Shown here: positions 5,478 to 9,593 of the stretch, in pieces
Position numbering within the stretch: position 1 is the stretch's first letter
Layout: each line of letters starts with the position of its first letter
Origin: Prevotella sp.
Lineage (GTDB): Bacteria; Bacteroidota; Bacteroidia; Bacteroidales; Bacteroidaceae
Length of the DNA: 9,593 bases
Direction: 5' to 3'
Assembly: GCA_021204565.1 (NCBI GenBank)
Contig: JAJPZE010000241.1
Span: 1 to 9,593 of the forward strand
Made by a program: the position numbers and the translations under genes
The notes under the pieces: generated by a model
Told to the model about the DNA's origin: nothing
The model's input: only the letters and a program-made list of their open reading frames with translations
The model's database searches: none

Positions 5478-7313
5478 ATGTCGAGAGAAGTAAAGTTTAG
5501 TTTGATGTTCAGGGACATGTGGCAGAGTGCGGGCAAATATCAGCCGCGCGTTGACCAGCTCGTAGATGTCGCTCCCTATATTATAAAGATGGGTTGTTTC
5601 GACCGTATTGAGACGAACGGAGGCGGCTTTGAGCAGGTTTGTCTTCTTTTCGGGGAGAACCCGAACACGGCAGTGAGGGAATGGACAAAGCCCTTTCACG
5701 AGGCTGGAATGAAGACGCATATGCTCGACCGCGCCCTTAACGGGCTACGTATGAGCCCTTGTTCGAAAGATTTACGCCGGCTCTTTTACCGCGTAAAGAA
5801 AGCTCAGGGGACTGATATTACACGTATTTTCTGCGGATTGAACGACCCGCGCAACGTTATTCCCTCCATACAATACGCTCACGAGGCGGGAATGATTGCG
5901 CAGGCAGCGTTGTGCATAACCTACTCGCCGATACATACAGTGAAATATTACGTCAGCCTTGCCAAGCAGTTTATTGACGCCGGAGCCGACGAGATATGCC
6001 TTAAAGACATGGCGGGCATAGGCAGACCGGAGACATTAGGCAAGATTGTGAAAGGCATAAAAGAATATAAGAGAGACATCACCGTAGAATATCATTCGCA
6101 CGCGGGACCCGGCTTCTCGGTCGCATCTATACTCGAGGTATGCAAGAACGGCTGCGACATTGTCGACACGGGTATGTCGCCCCTGTCGTGGGGCACGGGG
6201 CACGCTGATATAATGGCTGTCCAAGAGATGCTGAAAGACGCCGGCTTCAAGGTGAAAGATATAGACATAGAGGCTTATATGGAGGTTCGAAGGAAGCTCC
6301 AAGAGATGTCCGACGACTTCTTGGGTTATTACACACCGGCTCTCAACCGCCTCGACAACTCGTTGTTGATAAAGCCGGGACTGCCGGGAGGTATGATGGG
6401 TTCGCTTATGACCGACCTCGAAGACAACCTCAAATCGCTGAATAATTGGAAGCGCAAGCATAACCAACCCGAGCTGACCACTGATCAACTTTTAGTAAAG
6501 CTGTTCGACGAAGTGGCTTACGTATGGCCCAAGGTCGGGTATCCGACCCTTGTAACGCCGTTCTCGCAATACGTCAAGAACCTCGCGCTTATGAATGTCT
6601 TGCAAATGGAAAAGGGCAAGGAGCGTTGGACGATGATTGCCGACACCATCTGGGATATGATCTTAGGCAAAGCCGGACAATTGCCCGGACCGATTGACCC
6701 GCTATTCGAAGAGATGGCGAAAGCGGAGGGCAGAGAGTTCGTAAAGAATGATCCGCAGGAGAATTATCCCGACTGTTTGGACGAGTTCCGTAAGTTGATG
6801 AAAGAGAAGAACTGGGCTTTGGGCGAAGACGAAGAGGAGTTGTTCGAGTATGCGATGCACCCGACGCAATACGAGGCATACAAGAGCGGCAAGGCTAAAG
6901 CCGACTTCCTTGCCGATTTGGAGAAACGCAAGGCGGAGAAGAACAATACCGGCGGCGCCGGCACACCGGAGAATATAGTCGTTACGGTCGACGGTCAGAG
7001 CTATAAAGTTGCAATATCATACGACGGCAAACCGGCTTCGTCGCAAGGCGTGAACGCGGAGCAAACCGCTCCTGCGGGTAAAGGCAAGGAGCTTGCGGCA
7101 CCGCTTGAGGGCAAGTTCTTCCTCGTAAGCGGCGCGGGCGAACAGCCCAAGAAAGTTGGCGACAGAGTGAATGTCGGCGAGGTTGTATGTTATATCGAGG
7201 CGATGAAAACATACAACGCAATCAAGTCGGATGCGGCCGGAGTGATTACGTCGATTAACTTCAATCCCGGCGACTCCGTAGCTGAGGACGACGTGCTGAT
7301 GACGATAGCGTGA
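5478..7313 (+). CDS. oadA: Biotin-dependent oxaloacetate decarboxylase alpha subunit (carboxyltransferase plus biotin carrier domain), Bacteroidales type
   Basis: This 611-residue cytoplasmic protein moves a carboxyl group from the substrate (probably oxaloacetate) to biotin, to be released by the beta subunit. The carboxyltransferase TIM barrel covers about 5-300. It has Asp13 and Gln16 in RDMWQS, Arg85 in DRALN, the carboxylated-lysine motif LKDMAG with Lys176, and metal-ligand histidines 206 and 208 in EYHSHAG. The conserved post-barrel domain runs to about 470, with LPGGMMGSLMTDLE and VGYPTLVTPFSQYV. After a charged and glycine/alanine-rich linker, a biotinyl domain occupies about 540-611, with Lys577 in EAMKT as the biotin site. 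Several motifs differ from enterobacterial OadA: RD.HQS has Trp15 in place of His, and E.WGGATF reads ETNGGGF. The N-terminal substrate site may therefore be specialised. A purine-rich GAAAGGGAAAAG precedes the ATG. Confidence 0.93.
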   Translation: MSREVKFSLMFRDMWQSAGKYQPRVDQLVDVAPYIIKMGCFDRIETNGGGFEQVCLLFGENPNTAVREWTKPFHEAGMKTHMLDRALNGLRMSPCSKDLRRLFYRVKKAQGTDITRIFCGLNDPRNVIPSIQYAHEAGMIAQAALCITYSPIHTVKYYVSLAKQFIDAGADEICLKDMAGIGRPETLGKIVKGIKEYKRDITVEYHSHAGPGFSVASILEVCKNGCDIVDTGMSPLSWGTGHADIMAVQEMLKDAGFKVKDIDIEAYMEVRRKLQEMSDDFLGYYTPALNRLDNSLLIKPGLPGGMMGSLMTDLEDNLKSLNNWKRKHNQPELTTDQLLVKLFDEVAYVWPKVGYPTLVTPFSQYVKNLALMNVLQMEKGKERWTMIADTIWDMILGKAGQLPGPIDPLFEEMAKAEGREFVKNDPQENYPDCLDEFRKLMKEKNWALGEDEEELFEYAMHPTQYEAYKSGKAKADFLADLEKRKAEKNNTGGAGTPENIVVTVDGQSYKVAISYDGKPASSQGVNAEQTAPAGKGKELAAPLEGKFFLVSGAGEQPKKVGDRVNVGEVVCYIEAMKTYNAIKSDAAGVITSINFNPGDSVAEDDVLMTIA

Positions 7314-7359
7314 CGGCGGAGCGGCGGAACAATAACCTTTAATCATACGTATATTGATT

Positions 7360-8601
7360 ATGGATATATTGCGGAATATATGGAGCATGACCTCATTTTC
7401 GCAGGTCGGAAGCGACTGGTCGTTCCTGATAATGATTGTTATTGCCTGCGTATTGCTCTATTTGGGCATAGTGAAGAAGTACGAGCCGCTTCTCCTTATC
7501 CCTATCGGTTTCGGCGTATTGCTCGCCAATTTCCCCGGCGGGGGTATGGATGTGTTGCAAGCCGACGGCAACGGATACGTTACGTTAGCCGACGGCGTGC
7601 GGGAGGATATCTGGGATATGCCGTTGCACAAGATTGCCCATGAGCTCGGCTTAATGAACTTCTTGTATTACTTCACGATAAAGACCGGCTTTCTCCCGCC
7701 TATAATCTTTATGGGTGTAGGTGCGCTGACGGACTTCGGTCCGATGCTCCGCAACCTTCGGTTGAGTATCTTCGGGGCGGGTGCGCAGTTCGGTATCTTC
7801 GCCGTGTTGCTCTGTTCGCTGGCGATTGGCTTTACTCCGAAAGAGGCGGCGTCGTTGGGTATTATCGGGGGCGCTGACGGACCGACGGCAATCTTCACCA
7901 CAATCAAGCTCGCACCCCACCTGCTCGGACCGATTGCAATAGCGGCGTATTCATATATGGCGTTGGTGCCTGTTATTATCCCGTTTGTAGTGAAGTTGCT
8001 CTGTTCGAAAAAGGAATTGCAGATTAATATGAGAGAGCAAGACCGGCTTTACCCCGACAAATTGCAGATTAAGAACATGCGTATAGCGAAGATATTGTTC
8101 CCCATAACGGTAACGATAGTTGTGGCGTTGCTTGTTCCGACCGCCGTTTCGCTCGTTGGCATGCTTATGTTCGGCAATCTGTTGAAGGAGCTCGGGTCGC
8201 TCACGAGCCGTTTGTATGAGACCGCTGCGAATGCGATAATGAACACCGCAACGATATTCCTCGGCTTGTGTGTTGGGGCGACGATGACGGCGAAAGCGTT
8301 CCTCAACTGGACGACAATCGGCATTGTTGTCGGCGGTTTCCTCGCGTTCGCGCTGTCAATCTCGGCAGGTATATGTATGGTGAAGATATTCAATCTGTTC
8401 GCAAGAAAGAAAGTTAACCCGCTCGTGGGGGCAACAGGCTTGTCGGCAGTGCCTATGGCTTCGCGTGTTGCGAACGAGATTGCGACGAAGTACGACCCGA
8501 AGAACCACGTGCTTAATTATTGCATGGCGTCGAACATCTCGGGCGTTATCGGCTCGGCCGTTGCAGCGGGCGTGCTCATCTCCATCCTGCAAAACATCTG
8601 A
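7360..8601 (+). CDS. oadB: Sodium-ion-translocating decarboxylase beta subunit (OadB family)
   Basis: This 413-residue polytopic membrane protein decarboxylates carboxybiotin on the alpha subunit and uses the energy to export sodium ions. IPIGFGVLLANFP (48-60), IFMGVGALTDFGPML (116-130) and the hallmark IIGGADGPTAIF (168-179) with Asp173 (the conserved sodium-site aspartate, Asp203 in Klebsiella) are all present. The C-terminal helix motif NISGVIGSAVAAGVL (392-406) is also typical. About nine to eleven hydrophobic segments are visible. The N-terminal part has a soluble insertion at about 60-90, also seen in relatives. I start at ATG 7360. An upstream in-frame TTG at 7354 would add only two residues. 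The gene begins 46 bases after oadA with no terminator between and ends the oadGAB operon. Confidence 0.95.
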   Translation: MDILRNIWSMTSFSQVGSDWSFLIMIVIACVLLYLGIVKKYEPLLLIPIGFGVLLANFPGGGMDVLQADGNGYVTLADGVREDIWDMPLHKIAHELGLMNFLYYFTIKTGFLPPIIFMGVGALTDFGPMLRNLRLSIFGAGAQFGIFAVLLCSLAIGFTPKEAASLGIIGGADGPTAIFTTIKLAPHLLGPIAIAAYSYMALVPVIIPFVVKLLCSKKELQINMREQDRLYPDKLQIKNMRIAKILFPITVTIVVALLVPTAVSLVGMLMFGNLLKELGSLTSRLYETAANAIMNTATIFLGLCVGATMTAKAFLNWTTIGIVVGGFLAFALSISAGICMVKIFNLFARKKVNPLVGATGLSAVPMASRVANEIATKYDPKNHVLNYCMASNISGVIGSAVAAGVLISILQNI

Positions 8602-8613
8602 TAAAATACGGAT

Positions 8614-8658
8614 AAACGATATGCTCGACCGGGTAGTTCCCGGTCGAGCATATCGTTT
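8614..8658 (+). terminator. Strong hairpin terminator between the convergent oadB and upp genes
   Basis: A perfect 20-bp inverted repeat has arms at 8614-8633 and 8639-8658 and a five-base loop TAGTT. The loop-proximal part is GACCGGG/CCCGGTC and the base is AAACG/CGTTT. The right arm runs into TTTTG on the plus strand, and the minus-strand copy is followed by ATCCGTATTTT. It begins 13 bases after the oadB stop and lies 24 bases beyond the upp stop, so it probably stops transcription in both directions. Confidence 0.85.
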
Positions 8659-8681
8659 TGTCTTAAAGCCGGTAAGGATAA

Positions 8682-9341
8682 TTATATTTTTTCGCCGAAG
8701 CACAAATCGCCGGCATCGCCCAGACCCGGAACGATGTATTTCGCCTCGTTAAGCTCGGGGTCAATGGTGGCTGTATAGAGCGTAACGCTGTCGAAGAGCG
8801 GCGTGTGTTGCAAGAAATCGATGCCCTCTTGCGCGGCAATGACGCAGGCAATGAATATGCGGCGGGGCATGCCGGCGGCGGTCAGGGCAGTCAGCGCGAG
8901 GTCGATACTGCCGCCTGTGGCGAGCATCGGGTCGGCAAGGATTAACGTCTTGCCTTCGAGCGGCGGAGCGGCAAGGTACTCCGTCTTTATCCCGACTTCG
9001 GTGTGCGCCTCGTCGGTGTAATATCTGTACGCGGATACAAAAGCGGCGTCAGCACGGTCGAACACCTCCATAAACCCCTCTTGGAGCGACACTCCGGCAC
9101 GCAACACCGTCGCAACGACAATGTCGGAAGCCGGTGTAAGGACGGTTGCCGTGCCGAGCGGAGTGGTGATTTGCTTGGGCGAATAAGTCAATTCCCGGCT
9201 TATTTCGTAGGCAAGGACAGCGCCTATGCGCTTTATATTGCGCCGGAAAAGAGTGCGGTTGCGTTGGAAATCAACGTCCCTCAGCTCGGCGAGGAATTGG
9301 TTTGCAATAGTTGGTTGAGCCTCTAAATTGATAACGTTCAT
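8682..9341 (-). CDS. upp: Uracil phosphoribosyltransferase
   Basis: This cytoplasmic pyrimidine-salvage enzyme makes UMP from uracil and PRPP. The 219-residue length is normal. TVLRAGVSLQEGF (78-90) is the early conserved segment. LILADPMLATGGS (133-145) is the PRPP-binding loop with the adjacent acidic residue Asp137. YIVPGLGDAGDLCFG (202-216) is the uracil-binding flap typical of Upp and absent from other phosphoribosyltransferases. All expected motifs are intact. The ATG is 30 bases downstream of a perfect TACCTTTG -7 box, so the leader is short (about 22-25 bases). It converges on the oadGAB operon across the shared terminator and diverges from a gene starting beyond the right edge. Confidence 0.97.
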   Translation of the reverse strand: MNVINLEAQPTIANQFLAELRDVDFQRNRTLFRRNIKRIGAVLAYEISRELTYSPKQITTPLGTATVLTPASDIVVATVLRAGVSLQEGFMEVFDRADAAFVSAYRYYTDEAHTEVGIKTEYLAAPPLEGKTLILADPMLATGGSIDLALTALTAAGMPRRIFIACVIAAQEGIDFLQHTPLFDSVTLYTATIDPELNEAKYIVPGLGDAGDLCFGEKI

Positions 9342-9370
9342 ATAATCGGCGGATGATTGTTTACGGGGGG

Positions 9371-9378
9371 CAAAGGTA
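9371..9378 (-). promoter_or_regulatory. -7 element of the upp promoter
   Basis: CAAAGGTA on the plus strand reads TACCTTTG on the minus strand, a perfect Bacteroidota -7 element 30 bases upstream of the upp ATG. The -33 element is weak: TTTTCGTC near 9399-9406 (minus strand) is the best match at the right distance. Confidence 0.65.
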
Positions 9379-9494
9379 ATGCAAACACGCGATATAAGGG
9401 ACGAAAAGCGGACTTAAAAATTTTGCAATACATAATTTACAAACAATATGAACCAGCCGTTTGTTTACGTTTAATTAACGCAAAATATCTTTAC

Positions 9495-9530
9495 GTCGGG
9501 GCAAAAAGGGCAGTTATGCCTTTGCCCGAC
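9495..9530. repeat. Imperfect palindrome covering the -33 element of the rightward promoter
   Basis: The arms GTCGGG, CAAA, GGCA (left, with G9501 and AAG 9506-9508 unpaired) and TGCC, TTTG, CCCGAC (right) pair over 14 bp around a GTTA loop at 9513-9516. The right arm contains the TTTG -33 box (9521-9524). Because it lies upstream of the expected transcription start, it would act as double-stranded DNA, possibly as an operator, rather than as an RNA hairpin. No regulator is known. Confidence 0.5.
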
Positions 9531-9552
9531 ACTGTCAAAACCTCTACCTTTG
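9521..9552 (+). promoter_or_regulatory. Promoter of a gene beginning beyond the right edge
   Basis: TTTG at 9521-9524 and TACCTTTG at 9545-9552 are 20 bases apart, the same layout as the oadGAB promoter. Transcription should start about 9558. No convincing start codon follows within the last 35 bases, so the gene lies outside the window, and its identity cannot be told from this sequence. Confidence 0.7.
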
Positions 9553-9593
9553 CGCTCGGGATAATCAAACATTTCAAATACTAACACTTAATT

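Noticed and set aside
9357..9584. 75-codon plus-strand ORF in the region right of upp
   Set aside because: It runs through the upp -7 box, the palindrome and the outgoing promoter, and its translation has no recognisable pattern. It is better explained as intergenic DNA.

Overview
The window looks like a piece of a Bacteroidota chromosome, most likely order Bacteroidales. The clearest sign is the promoter type. The -7 element TACCTTTG (consensus TAnnTTTG) appears four times at sensible places, three of them preceded by a TTTG -33 element 19-20 bases upstream. Gene content agrees: a Bacteroidales-type ECF sigma factor, a divergent sodium-pump decarboxylase carboxyltransferase with a fused biotin domain, and several proteins with AFA/Q or AAQ signal peptides. 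Shine-Dalgarno sequences are mostly weak. No tRNA, rRNA, insertion sequence, CRISPR array or phage gene was seen.

Layout. 1-629 (+): the 3' end of trmD, then a one-base-overlapping small secreted protein of unknown function and a weak possible terminator. 731-1429 (+): a promoter and an ECF sigma factor gene with no anti-sigma gene beside it. 1426-2204 (-): rpe, whose 3' end overlaps the sigma factor gene by 4 bases, preceded by an unrecognised 41-codon ORF that may be a real small gene or leader peptide. 2301-4953 (+): a likely operon of a degenerate TrpF-like protein, a secreted CE1-type esterase with an N-terminal immunoglobulin-like domain, and an exported M15 peptidase. 5053-8658 (+): a well-marked promoter, oadG-oadA-oadB, and a perfect 20-bp terminator hairpin shared with the convergent gene. 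8682-9378 (-): upp and its promoter. 9495-9593 (+): a promoter inside a long imperfect palindrome, driving a gene that starts beyond the window.

How the genes work together. OadG, OadA and OadB are the three parts of a sodium-translocating decarboxylase: carboxyl transfer to biotin in the cytoplasm, decarboxylation in the membrane, sodium export. Rpe (pentose phosphate pathway), Upp (uracil salvage) and TrmD (tRNA modification) are housekeeping genes with no evident functional link to their neighbours. The esterase and M15 peptidase both act outside the cytoplasm, on ester-linked substrates and peptidoglycan-type peptides respectively.

The most unusual items are the TrpF paralogue, which keeps the fold and the catalytic cysteine but appears to have lost the catalytic aspartate, and the small ORF before rpe. 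I found no clear candidate for a wholly new multi-gene system. Most of the window is ordinary core genome.
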